64,000 nucleotides of DNA from Wolfiporia cocos (Eukaryota > Basidiomycota > Agaricomycetes > Polyporales > Phaeolaceae): the NCBI GenBank assembly GCA_029448655.1, contig JACCLO010000001.1, positions 2,294,001 through 2,358,000 of the forward strand, in the 5' to 3' direction. Below are positions 53,540 to 64,000 of the stretch, one piece after another. The translations under genes were made by a program, and so were the position numbers. Position 1 is the first letter of the stretch; the number at the start of each line of letters is the position of its first letter. The notes under the pieces were generated by a model, which worked only from the letters and a program-made list of their open reading frames with translations, made no database searches and was not told the origin of the DNA.

Positions 53540-55255
53540 TCACCCCCATCTCTAGTGTGTCATCTTGACACTAAATTCTTATCCTATATTTTCTTGTGTT
53601 TTTGTATGTATGTAGGCAGGGCTGTACTGCCGGTGTAAGCGTGATCTGTAAAAATATGTAAAAGAAACGTTGCAAGGCGGGGGGAGTTGCTACCATTGTA
53701 GGGTTGTAGTGGGAATCTACCGCTGTGGAAGGTATTAGGACGAGGGGGAACTACCCCCATCCAGGCGTGGCCGTATAGCGTAAATTGCCTGCCCTTGGGC
53801 CCCTCGTAGGGTTGGGTGCATTAGTGACCAATGAGGTCCCTGCGAGGGTTGGTGTCGTGTCGCGACTTCTGTGTTCACCATTGTAGGTCGTAAGGGTTTT
53901 CTTCACCACCTGTAGAGTACCTGTAATATATGATTTTTGTATTATGCACCCCCATCTCTAGCGACGCGTCTGCGCGGCGAGAGGTGAGTTGATGGGGGTG
54001 GTAGGGTGGGAAAAAAGTCGTCATCGTCAGCCCTCCTCGTTGGTGGGTCTACACGTGAGCTCCTCGCTCGGTACGCGTCGTCGTTCATCCTCGGTCCAAC
54101 CTCCTTGGTCGGTCCCCTTCCTCGTTGTCGTACCTCAGGCTTCCCTCCTCGGGCTTCCCTTGGTCGTCGTCGCGCTATACCCTTGTCTCTCAGGCTTTGC
54201 TCATCTTGGGTCGTCAGTTCCTTCCTCCAACCCTACCCCCGGCCCGTTACGTCGTCCTTGACGGACCAGGATGCTCCTGGGATGGTGTTTTGACTGGAGT
54301 GTTGGGCGGGTTTCAATTTTCTGTGTTTCTTGTGTAGGTTATGTCCCCCGCCGAGGTGGTGAACTGTTGGCGTGGATGTACCCCCATCCAGCGTGTGTCC
54401 GGTGGTGGTAGATACCCCCGTCCAGCGTCGTCTTCACCGTCACCGTGTTGTTGTAACGGGCCAGGCTTGTCATGCTGTAAGTGGCCTTGTACACGGCCGG
54501 CGTGGTGTTCATGAGACGGTTCGTGGGTGCACATAAATGTACGGCCCAAGGCCTCTTGTGTAGGTGCAGTGGGCGCACTGCCCCATCTCGTGTGTATGCC
54601 TTTCAGTGTCGTGAGTCCACGCATAGCGGTGTCAGCGTTCCGCGCTGGTGGCGGCATAGCGTTCCGTGCTGGTGGCAGTGTGTTGTCTTGCTTATGTTGT
54701 AGCGAGACGCGTGCCATCGATGCTTTGCAGCAAAGGCAGGTGGTGTGTGGGTGTGCCCAGGGCCTTTGAGGGCGGGCCGCGTTGGTGCGCTCCCTTTGCT
54801 GACTAAGCAGGGAGCGGGGCGCCGGTGTATTGACGTGCGGTGAGGCGACGTCGGCGTAGCGTGTGTTGGTCACGGCGTGACCAGTGTGTTGTGATGCCGA
54901 TCATGTCTGACCGGTGCATCTGTGGCGTATAGTAGGTTTTTTCTATTTTGTCAGTTCTGTATTCCTTTTTTATGTAAGTGGGTACTGCCCGGGGTTGTGC
55001 GTTGGGCGCGCTGTTGTGTTTCTGTAAGCGGGAGTCTTCCGCTGTTGCTCGTCCAACGAGCTGCCTTGTGCGTCAAGGGAAACGCTGTTGTGTCATAGGC
55101 GGGAGTCTACTGCCGTAGGTCGTAGCGACGAGGGTGCCGTGTAGGCGTCATATCCCTGTCGTGCAAGAAGGTAACACGGGAGCTTATCTCCGCCGTAGCC
55201 TCGGGTTTAGACCAGTAGCCCGGATGGTGGTGGATTCTGAACTTATGACAAGACC
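53540..55255. other. Interior of the non-autonomous LTR element
   Basis: Strand-asymmetric, G/T-rich on the plus strand, without reliable ORFs. Overlapping ORFs of 70-186 codons at 53989-54873 on both strands are low complexity and probably artefacts of composition. May hold packaging and priming signals. Confidence 0.45.
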
Positions 55256-55356
55256 ACCCTGGGCCCTCAGAGCTAACTGGGGTGAGGCGGGTGGAAGAAC
55301 ACCAAGTTCAGAATGAAGTCTGAACTTAGCGCTCTACCCCCTATATATTAGCATAG

Positions 55357-55940
55357 TGTCACGGATATGCCCAGGGGGCTACTGTACGTCCCTCACTATT
55401 GGTTGTATGGGCGGCGCTAGGCGTACGCCGCTCCGCTACTCCTTAGTTACCTCCACGTCACGCTCAGAGTATATAGATCACCTGATCGTTGGTTAGCGCT
55501 GTAGGGTAGCGCGCGCCTCAGGTACGGACACGTGATGGTCACATCAAGTATCACATGTAGCGTAGCATCACGGTCACTCATAGTTACATGCGCACAGGCC
55601 ATGACTTTAGGGTAGCCCGCTCTGCTTCTCCACACATGTATATAAGATACGACAAGATGGGGCTTACTCCCCATCTTTAGGATTCTCGTCATTGAGCGCA
55701 AGCTCCTCTCTTACAATCAGTCTGCGTTGCTGCTGGCCCGGGGCCTCATCTTCTCTTCCTTGTCTGTGACTGCGTCTTCCGCCGTCTGGGGACCTTCGGT
55801 GGCTGGGCACCTACAGGATGGACCTATGAGTCCGCTGGGGGTTGTCCTATGAGTACGACGTTGGGCGTCGTCATGGACTTGTGGAGGGTTGTGAGGGTTC
55901 CCCTGTAGCCAGGGTCGCACAGACTGGTAAGTCTGTGACA
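55357..55940 (+). mobile_element. Solo LTR (584 bp) in the right LTR of 52468-56058
   Basis: TGTCACGGATATG...AGTCTGTGACA, exact CATAG duplication (55352-55356, 55941-55945). The empty target is visible at 52571-52580 in the other LTR. Strand is not established. Confidence 0.9.
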
Positions 55941-56610
55941 CATAGCGTTTATACATATATCCTAGCCACCGGTAATGGCGCTGCATAGTGAGCATAGGTG
56001 ATTGTAGAGGGGGTGCCTTAGCGTGAGTTTAAGTGTGAGTCACGTTTTGCCCATGACATCCAGATTGTCGACTACGTCCTCCTCAGGACCCAAATCCCTG
56101 TCCTCGTCTTCGTAATTTCCCCCCTGTTTCCCTCTTCTCTTCGCACTGCTTGTCTGCTTTGTCCTCAGCGACTTGATACCCATAGTCCAGCTCCTCCTCG
56201 ATAAGCCTCATATCTGCCACATGCTCCTCCTCCCTGCCGTCATCGTCCTCTTCCTCGCCCTCTGTGTTATTTGCCTCAGCCTCGTAAGTGAGTTCCAGAT
56301 TTTGTTGAGCGGCTCTCTTCTCGCGGGGGATGTGCACGCTCGGTGGGATGACTTGCAGGGGGTAGGGTAATAATTTGTGACATGCTCCCCTTGTGTCCAA
56401 CACCTCCACCTAAGTATCTCATGAACATATCCCTGTCAACATGCCTTGGAACAATTAACCAATGTCAGATTGAGATATCAAACAACTTACATGTTCACAT
56501 AATAATTTTCGTAGTCCATGTCATCTTCACCATGAATTTGGTGGGTGCCGGATGAACCGAGAAGGCGATCTGTACATCCATCTACAAAGGCTGGAATGAG
56601 ATGAGCTACG

Positions 56611-57152
56611 TGTTACGGATCGAATATCCGTTCAACGCAAAATAACTAAGTCGAGTTACTCAGCGTATCGAGTAGCGCACTACTCGTCAGACTCCTCTGA
56701 GTCAGAGCGTCGATATACAAGCTGCAGGCTTAATTGCTCAAGCCTTTGAGAACGAGTATAAGATCCTTGAATTCAACAAGGTCGAGCTGAGGAACTCGAC
56801 CGATATTTACATCAGGTTATATACTGCGATCCGTGAATCGGGGTCATAGTGTCTTTGGTACTACTACTATTAAGTCCGTCGGGCTAACGATATAAGTAAT
56901 AAAGGCGAAGTGTTGCGGTTGAGCGCAACAAGAGATGAAACGCGGAACTACTGTGGTTGGACACAGAATATCAGCTAGAACGAGATGCGGACACAGAGAG
57001 TGGGCATAGGGTTGTTATACATGAAACAGGGCCTACGGTTGAGCGGAGGTCCCCTAGAAATAGAACGCTGGGTACAGCGGTTGAACGCTAAGTCCTCATA
57101 CACGGTGAGGCATCAAACGGAATATTCGAGTGTACCTGGTAGAACTGTAACA
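56611..57152 (+). mobile_element. Solo LTR, family Y (542 bp), copy 3, inside KDZ
   Basis: Same length as 3871-4412 and same orientation. Exact CTACG duplication (56606-56610, 57153-57157). Removing it and one TSD copy joins the KDZ frame: ...FLDPDNVLCV then AHLIPAFVDG. Confidence 0.95.
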
Positions 57153-57956
57153 CTACGCAAAGAACGTTGTCAGGGTCTAAGAAGCCAAAGGCATTCCTAT
57201 CGTCATCAGGCACAAAACCGATGCAGTGGAGTCTGCATGTCTGAAACCCCCCTAGAGCTGATAGATCTCGTCCAAACCAGCGCACCCAGAGAAAATCCAT
57301 GTGGCATGGTCTTTTAGATGTTGAATAAATACTGGTATGCTCCACCATGACGTGAAATATTCCAATTACATGCGTGTACCAATACGGGTGAGTGTTTGCA
57401 TTGTGGCCCTAATTGTCCTCATGAGTGAGCACCATCACATCTGGGTGGGTCCTCGGATTGATCGTGTCCTGGTCGCACCTCATGTCATATGTAGTGTAGT
57501 TTATGCACACGACCTTGTGGAAGTATATTTTGTTCTTGAGAATCTTGAGTGTCACGTGCTCCTTGGGTATGAATTCATTCTTATCCCGTCAAACTCACGC
57601 CCCATCAAGTGCGACAGGAGATGGTTTTTTAGGGGAGGTATAAAATTCTAATGATTTAAAATGTTAATTCTGTTATTTTCAAAACAAAAACGCTCACCTC
57701 AAAGGCGTGGTCATCTTTGTTGGCCTTGAGCCAGTGTGGGATATTCTCCCAAACTGGGGTGTAGTCAGACATATGATAGTGATCAAAAGGGGAGGAATGT
57801 TTCAGCAATGGAATATTTGTCGTCATCTTCACAGCCACAACCCCACTGCGTAAATGGCTGCAACTGCCTGCCCTAGAAATTGATGATGTCGCATTGCCAG
57901 CAATCACTGCGGACTCGTGCAGCACCTCCTCATGTGCCCGTCTCTGCTCGTCTTGG

Positions 57957-58439
57957 TGTCACAGTTTATTCGGTGACGTTTACTTTATTATATGTTTTGG
58001 CTTTACCGGGAGTCGAGCTCACAGCTTCACGACTATAGAGCATGTGACGTCCTTATTGGCGTCACGGTACTTACTGGAGATAACGCGCATCTCTTACAGA
58101 TAAGATAGTACATTAGATAAGCGTTCTAGGCTATGACTCGTAGGCGCGCGCGCACAGGCCGCGTTGCTTTAGGGTAGACAATATGGCCTTTGGTTACGGT
58201 GCTCCTGATGTACATAAATACTTGGGTCTTGAGGCGTTCCTACCTCAGACCTTTTAATCTCGACTTTGGGGCTTAGGCCCTCCATTGCTCGTCACCCCCT
58301 GCTGCGCTCCTTGAATACTCGCTAGTCTGTTGAAGTACCTTGACCTCGACTTATGGCTTGGTGCCCTCTACATCGACTTAAGTCTTGGGAGTCAGGCTTG
58401 GAGTGGGATGTTGGGTACTGCGGGATGACCCCTAGAGTT
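57957..58439. mobile_element. Unclassified 483-bp insertion in KDZ
   Basis: Between TTGG at 57953-57956 and TTGG at 58440-58443. Removing it and one TTGG restores the KDZ frame (HCISQVTQ then DEQRRAHEEVL). The left end is TGTCACAGTT but the right end AGAGTT lacks the usual CA, so the class is open. It includes a GC-rich GCGCGCGC stretch and promoter-like ATAAATA. Confidence 0.55.
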
Positions 58440-58975
58440 TTGGGTCACTTGGGAGATGCAGTGAAGCAGCCGTGCGCGATGCTCATGCTTTGTGATCTGA
58501 CTGACGTGCTTGTTCTTGTTCATGCGCACGTACCATCACTTGCCATGGCAATGTTCAAGTTCACCCTGTAGCACAATGAGATCAACTCAATATAAAACAT
58601 ACTAATGACTTACGACTTGAGTGCTATAATTATCCGTCATGCCAAACTGTCGGATGGCCTGCGGATAATTGGCGAGTGCATGGAGCTTGTAAGTTGACAG
58701 ATTGAGTTTCTTAATCTTCGGCCCGTTTGATAACTCATTCACCGTTCTGCTACTGGTGTTTGTGTCTGTCACTTTCCCCCTCCCTTTACCTTGCCTTGAT
58801 TTTTTTCTATTGCTGACGACGGAACCTTGCTCATGCATTGCTGCAGTATGCCTGCTGCGAGCAGCGTGCTCTTTAGGCAACTCCTGTGTATCATAGGCTT
58901 CACAAGTAGTATTGACAAATGCACAGAGTGAATCCCCAAGAGACTTGGTCGTGCAAGTAAAGATGTCACAATACC

Positions 58976-59335
58976 TTGTGACCATACCCCTCAACGCCCT
59001 ACTACTCCACGTCCAACGACGTTAGTCCCTAGTACCCAACGCTAGACCGAAGGGCTTGATGGGCAACGCAGTAAGAGAGTCTCTGAGCGCAGCGAGGCAA
59101 GGTGGTAGAGTAGGTCTTAGCGACCCATGATAGATTGAACAGTCTGAGGAGTAAGCCTCAGACTGGCGCAGTATATATACATTGAGGACGCTGTAACTAC
59201 TGGCTATATGTCTTGCCCTAAAGCAGCGTGGCCTGTGCGCACGCGCCTAATACCAGACCAGTAAATGCCTTACATAATACCGCATGTGACCTACATAACC
59301 AGGTAACGTAGTGGAACCGCACGCTGTAAGGTAGA
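58976..59335. mobile_element. Truncated LTR-like sequence in KDZ
   Basis: 59110-59280 resembles 2345-2540 inside the solo LTR at 1503-2673 (shared GTCTGAGGAG and GCCTCAGACT, then GTGGCCTGTGC). It interrupts the KDZ coding region. Ends are not resolved. Confidence 0.4.
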
Positions 59336-59913
59336 GGACGCCAGGAACGGGCACCCCTTACATAATCAAGGCGCTACCGATACCAACCACCCTAATAACA
59401 TTGACCACGGGCAATGTTTTGTGGATTTTCTCAATAGGAATGATGGGAAAGGACGTCCTCTTTCAATCCTATTGAGCGAAATCTTGAGATGTTGAGAATT
59501 GACCAAGCAATTTCCAAAAAAAGTGAAATTTTTAGTTCTGACTTTTTCTGCACATTTTGAGGCTCCTGGCGCATTTTTGATTCTGCAAGCACTGGGATTT
59601 GGTCACACCTAGCCTAGGGTTATATCACGTGATGGTACAAATCAGGCAAGTCTAAACATCCTGGTTCCCAGACCGGGATGGGCGCTTACATGTAAACTTC
59701 AGTGACATAAGCAGACAGCAATAGCACCTTTCGATTAGCTTTAAACTGCATTATTGCAGTACAGAAACTGTATTTGAACCATGCTACACCTACCCTATGT
59801 CTTCCGGAAATACATTACCATACGGCAACGGAGAATCCTCAGGATTTGTCCGTGGGAAATATCACGTGATCGGATTATGTAAAGGTGCCCGTTCCTAGCG
59901 TCCGCTACCTTAC
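59336..59913. mobile_element. MITE with about 40-bp inverted repeats
   Basis: 578 bp. Left GTAAGGTAGAGGACGCCAGG and right complement CCTAGCGTCCGCTACCTTAC; pairing continues through GAACGGGCACC to TTACATAATC. TSD is not clear. Contains ATATCACGTGAT palindromes at both inner sides (about 59622 and 59859). No coding sequence. Confidence 0.65.
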
Positions 59914-62862
59914 TCTAACTGGTCAGGTGACTGGGAACATAAAGTGCTGAGTTCGAGACGAAGGGAGGGAATATATTACCATGATGCAAAACTGCGTCAA
60001 AAGACTGTGAGGGTATCCTCCGTGTGTAAGCGTAGTTTTGCAAGGGCATGCCATGTAGCCAGCTCGAACAGCAACGTGAGGACCACTTCGTTATGTTCTG
60101 GTGGCAATAACATATCGAGGATGGGAATGATGCACTAGAGTGGGGGTGAGTGAGGAAATACAAATAACGTATTTTGTAACACACCTGTAAAATATCTTCA
60201 AACTCCCTTGCAGCCAACTGCTTCATTGCAGACACATTGTTCGTGAAACGACGAATTGTGTCATGGCCAAATGTGGGTACAAGGCGGAACCTAGGTTGTA
60301 TACTTGAGCATATTCATACAGTGACCATAAATTTCTGTACCTTTTGTTCAAATTTTGGATTCTGTCTTTGCCTTCTGCATACAAAATACGCAGTAGATGC
60401 GTGAATACAGCCTTCCACACACCAAGCTCAAATTCATGCAGAAGGTCAGGCACGAACATTGAGTAGAAGTTGAAGCCAAACTTTGAAAGTTGTTGAGAAA
60501 ATGCACTCTAGACACCCATGAGCATGTAATTTTTTATGGTCATCACATCACTCACCCTAGTCGTCACCAGTGATTTTGGGTCAAGAATCTTGGTAATTTT
60601 CTTGCTATTGAGCACAAACCCTTTCCTGAATACCGACCTCCTCATGCCATCGATCAAATTCTGAATAGAAGTAGTGTCGACACAAAGTATATTTCGACAC
60701 TCCATGTCTGCAGGCATGCCCATCTCAGAAATATCTGCCTTTTGTATCAGGCAGCACGGGCAAGGGCATTGAGCCAGATAGCAAATGCATGCAAGTAATA
60801 TCCTGTAATAAATTCACATTAGTATACGAGACACGATCAATCGTAAACTTCAGTCCTTACTTCTCAGGACAATCAGCTGAATATGTGAAAAATCGAGGGA
60901 ATAGGCGGCGTAATATACCATCGCCGCATTTTTCTAAAATGCCATGTTCATATGCCTTCATGAACTCCAGATCAAGGATGAGCAGCCATATGGCATTCAT
61001 GAGCTCGCATTTGCAAAATCGTAGTACGTCAGCGGTTGCAGCTGTGTCGTAGAGTGATTGATATCTATCTTGGATGAAGTCAGGAAGCTGAGATATGACC
61101 ACATTAATAAAATACACGATAGACAGAAAAAGCGAATACTTACAGATGGCACATAGGCAAGGTGATGTGCACAAAAGGAAGTGGGCTTGTTGTGTATGTA
61201 TTTCGATATAAAACCGAAAAACACGTAGATGGGCCACAGAGAAGTGGAACCAAAGCTGGCGAGGTGAGTAGAATCTGACCATAGCATGATCAGCACAATT
61301 GCAACTTCGGTATCCGCAAGATCGTCTGGGTCAGGAGGTTGGGAGCATATTTTCTCGTACTCCAGGAGCATAGCATCAGAGTTGAACAGTTCTGAGTAAA
61401 CACGGATGTCGTCCACTTCTGCCGACTCCTCATCAACCGTCCCGTCGGAAGAATTCTTCGGTCATCTCCAGAACTGCTTGTAAGGGATCCACTGGTAGGA
61501 GCTTGCCTCAGGATCTCGGCAGACTGTCTTAATAATATCCAGAAGGCTACGATGGTATACATCCGGAACCTCCAGTTGCGGCGCTTCGCTCTCGTCGGCC
61601 CATTTTTCCTTCTCTTTCGGCAGTCTGACTGTGACAGAGCTTTTATTCCATCCATCTGCAGAGGAAAATTCTGGGTCGCTGTTTTCTGAGGATTCAACCC
61701 GTTCCCATTCTCGTCCAACATTCAGCCCTCTCAAGTCAGACAGCTCAAAATCAGGAGCAAATAGGACATCGTCTAGAAGGCTCTGTGACTTGCTCCTTGA
61801 CATGGCACCAGATGAATCGAGATCCCACTTCATGAACCTATACACAGAGGAGTTTGAGAATGAATGAAATGGATTGTGCGCATCGTGCACATTTGGGGGA
61901 CCCACACGTCACACAGATAATGTGGCACCGTGGTTTGGATTCTGAAGTACAGGAGAGTCGCACAAGTCACTTAGTGACGACGCATCTGGGGGAATATGCT
62001 TTGGGGTCGCGGAATATCGTCAGAAGATACCAAACCTGCCAGGGTTTGTATCATAGCATGAGGATGTACTTGACGAATCTACGGTGCTATTTTCGGGAGT
62101 TGTTGAAGTAGAATCCGGGACATTCGCACAAGCAGGGGATGTGAGCAGGGAAATGTCTAGTCGAGTAACCGCTCCAGGCACCTGCAGAGCTATGCCCTCC
62201 TCAGTTGTGGGCACGCAGTCGACTAGATAGGCGGGTCTTCGACGTTTCGCCCTGTCCTACTTATAGAGTATACAAAGGTATCATTTGTGGTAGACGAAGA
62301 CGCTTCTGGCATCTGTGCGAGAGTTAGTTGCGTGTGTAATTAATTGGTTAACGAACCTCAGATATCTCCTCCTCAAACCTTAGCTCTTCGTGCAGTGCTA
62401 GTACGCCTCCACCATCCTCGGTCCTCGGCAATTTTCTTTGAGTAACATCTTTTTGTCGCATTTTCCGCTTTTTGATGGCATCCTTGAGGACTCTACCACT
62501 TTTCGGGCACTTGCCTTGGTGTCTCTCAAGACCATGCTTGTTGTAGAAGTCTTCTCTGCCACAGTCAATGCAATGTAGAGCCATGTATAGAAAGATAGTC
62601 CAGAAAACAAGGTGCATAATCGAGTAAAGGGTCGTGGATAACTGCAAGCGCCGGATGCCACAGACGCATCAAGCACGTGTTTCTTCTTGAGTTAGCCACT
62701 TTTTCGTGCACATGTACTATGGCTTCACAACTCCCTAACAACTCCCTCTCATATCCGGTTGCTTTTTCCGTGTTCCAACCTTAACTTGTCGCTGAGAGTA
62801 TCTGACTATAGGAGATAGCACCTGACTGCATCTCGGAATGCCCAACGGAACACTAACTGACC

Positions 62863-64000
62863 TAGTGTTGCCGAAGTTCGGTTCAGTTCAGGTTCAGGGG
62901 GGTCTGGGGCTGAACCTAGAACTGAACCGACTGCAGGGAGCCTGAACCTGAACCTGAACCTGGACTGAACCTGCTGAACTGGTTCAGCAGGTTCGGTTCA
63001 TGGTTCGAACTAGGTTCGAACCACTAAATGACTTGCTTTTCTAGAATGTAAAAATCATAATGTTGAGTCCACTGGAGTAACCAATATGCTGCAAAATAAA
63101 TGTGCCATAGACATTAGAACCATGTAAGAACACCGAGACGTGACCAAACACGCATCAAAATGACGCAGAATGCACCACGGAAAGCCAGCTGGTAGGCAGA
63201 ATGCCCATCCGAGGTGGTTTAGCCACAGCTCGACCGATCGTGATCAACCTCGATCGTGCTCGCACAGTGAACGTTGAACCTTCGCTGGTTTGCGCACAAT
63301 CTGAAACGTCGCAAAAGCCCTGCGGACACTCTCTGGCTGCTCATCTAGTTAAAGACAGGTACTATCCGACATTTCTCTAGGCTCTCTAGCATAGACAGGT
63401 CTGTCCCAACCTCGACTGCTTTCCTATAGCTTTTTCCATGTCCTGTCTCTCTAAACTCTGTGCACCACCTTAGATCTACGGTCTATCGGTCTCGTAAAAT
63501 AATTTTCTAGTATTCCAGGACAATCCTCACTGTTTCAGGGTTCGTCTCCGACTTGTCTAGCTTGTAGGGTGCATACTCAGATTTTAGGGCACTCAAAATG
63601 TTGTAGAAAACCTTATAGCTCTCTATGTATTTAGGCGATGTGCAGATACAAGAAAATACATTGATTACTGCCAAGACTAAGTTAGACGAAGAGCTGTGCT
63701 CGAGGCGTTCGCTCAGGACTTAGGGAATCAGTTACCAATGTTTTGATTTGATTTATATTATTCCTGATCCATTTAAAATGCCGCCGCCGTTTGAATCGCT
63801 ACAAGCTGCGTGTCTCCTAGGTACATTGCTCGCCATCGACCCCTTAAACACCTCACCTATCGTGGCACATCCTGACCTGCCCGGGAAACCCGAGGGAAAT
63901 ATTTTTCTGACAACACCAAACTTCAAGTTCTGCAGTGCCTCTGTTTGGTGTCTATTGGGCTGCTACATTCCAAATCGGCTCTGCGTCTTCTTTACAGTGG
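62863..64000 (-). mobile_element. End of another hAT element, running out of the window
   Basis: TAGTGTTGCCGAAGTTCGG at 62863 is the hAT terminal repeat seen at 2741 and 5119. GGTTCA arrays follow to 63010. On the minus strand at 63925-63985 the sequence matches the transposase C-terminal remnant of the element at 2741-5119 (TEALQNLK), and element F2 is inserted in it. The other end lies beyond the window. Confidence 0.8.
63085..63915 (-). mobile_element. Element F, copy 2
   Basis: 831 bp, inverse and diverged copy of 17071-17886, flanked by CCAA (63081-63084, 63916-63919). The uninterrupted target is visible in the relative at about 4820-4840, which proves that this is an insertion and not part of the hAT. 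An ORF starting at 63779 is inside it and is not conserved as coding in copy 1. Confidence 0.7.

Larger units (their letters stand above)
52468..56058 (-). mobile_element. Non-autonomous LTR retrotransposon (LARD/TRIM-like) with an insertion in each LTR
   Basis: Terminal repeats 52468-53539 and 55256-56058 share about 215-225 bp of own sequence: TGACAAGACCACC at the start, TTTTGCCC(G/A)TGACA at the end. They are flanked by an exact TCCAG duplication (52463-52467, 56059-56063). Each repeat is interrupted at a different place by a different element with its own TSD. The 1.7-kb interior (53540-55255) has no retrotransposon coding sequence. A polypurine tract (minus strand AGATGGGGGTGA) abuts the left repeat, so it reads on the minus strand and must use proteins from another element. 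Confidence 0.88.
56064..62584 (-). pseudogene. KDZ/Plavaka (CMC-type) transposase, nearly complete, interrupted
   Basis: Many exons with short introns on the minus strand. A C2HC finger at the N-terminus (CIDCGREDFYNKHGLERHQGKC, 62500-62575), then NPFHSFSNSSVYRFMKWD and VYHRSLLDIIKTV (61540-61880), LWSDSTHLASFGSTSLWPIY (61220-61290), PDLLHEFELGVWKAVFTHL (about 60400-60455), LATWHALAKLRLHTEDTL (60010-60070) and TYKLHALANYPQAIRQFGMT (about 58630-58690). At the C-terminus come NYTTYDMRCDQDTINPRTHP, FLWVRWFGRDL, HLIPAFVDG and VDRDMFMRYLGGGVGH, the signature of fungal KDZ elements. Lesions: TGA at 58535-58537, a stop near 59985, a solo LTR at 56611, and insertions near 57957, 59000-59930 and 52468. 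Confidence 0.88.

Noticed and set aside
54313..54873. 186-codon minus-strand ORF in the non-autonomous LTR element
   Set aside because: Overlaps plus-strand ORFs of comparable length, low-complexity composition, no retrotransposon motifs.
63779..63997. Plus-strand ORF starting MPPPFESLQ at the window end
   Set aside because: Lies within element F2 and runs past its boundary; the corresponding frame in copy F1 has a stop, so it is not a conserved gene.

Overview
The window looks like a transposon-saturated stretch of an Agaricomycete (basidiomycete) genome. The clues are spliceosomal introns of about 50-60 bp with GT...AG ends, KDZ/Plavaka and hAT transposases, dUTPase-bearing Ty3 (Gypsy) elements and many solo LTRs. 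Almost nothing here is an intact host gene. The sequence is best read as layers, and most layers are delimited by target-site duplications (TSDs) that I located base by base.

Layout. 1-11560: a degenerate autonomous hAT element (plus strand; its left tip lies before the window) broken by a solo LTR (1503-2673) holding a MITE, by a shorter hAT relative (2741-5119) holding one solo LTR inside another, and by a 1.1-kb-type solo LTR (7632-11194) holding three more. 12411-14456: a three-level nest (MITE A, MITE B, solo LTR). 14967-15605 and 26775-27414: two almost identical copies of a GC-rich hAT MITE (D). 17071-17886 and 63085-63915: two copies of an element (F) with 4-bp CCAA duplications. 20383-21253: a dead type-B carboxylesterase cut by a mosaic of three LTR pieces (21254-23994). 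26209-26737: a small unidentified spliced gene. 27984-28615: MITE E. 28756-29316: solo LTR.

29820-49311: the centrepiece. A host NAD(P)-dependent extended SDR gene is split at codon precision by a Ty3 retrotransposon (30965-49085, TSD GGAGT). Its pol is in turn split by a second Ty3 retrotransposon (33929-43898, TSD GAGAT). Both lie on the minus strand and both encode a dUTPase, at different places: between Gag and protease in the outer one, after the chromodomain at the C-terminus of the inner one. The inner element looks intact and has an additional 307-residue ORF upstream of gag.

49791-50504: MITE B copy. 50714-51096: solo LTR. 52426-62584 (minus): a KDZ/Plavaka transposase gene interrupted by a non-autonomous LTR element (52468-56058) whose two LTRs each carry a different further insertion, by a solo LTR (56611-57152), and by other insertions. 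62863-64000: the end of another hAT element.

MITE families A and B carry tRNA-like Pol III units (A box, B box, T-run). In B they sit in both inverted arms and point outward; in A there is one different unit in each half. Several dead transposases carry TGA where arginine CGA is expected, which suggests CpG decay. I ran no database searches; family names come from motifs read by eye.
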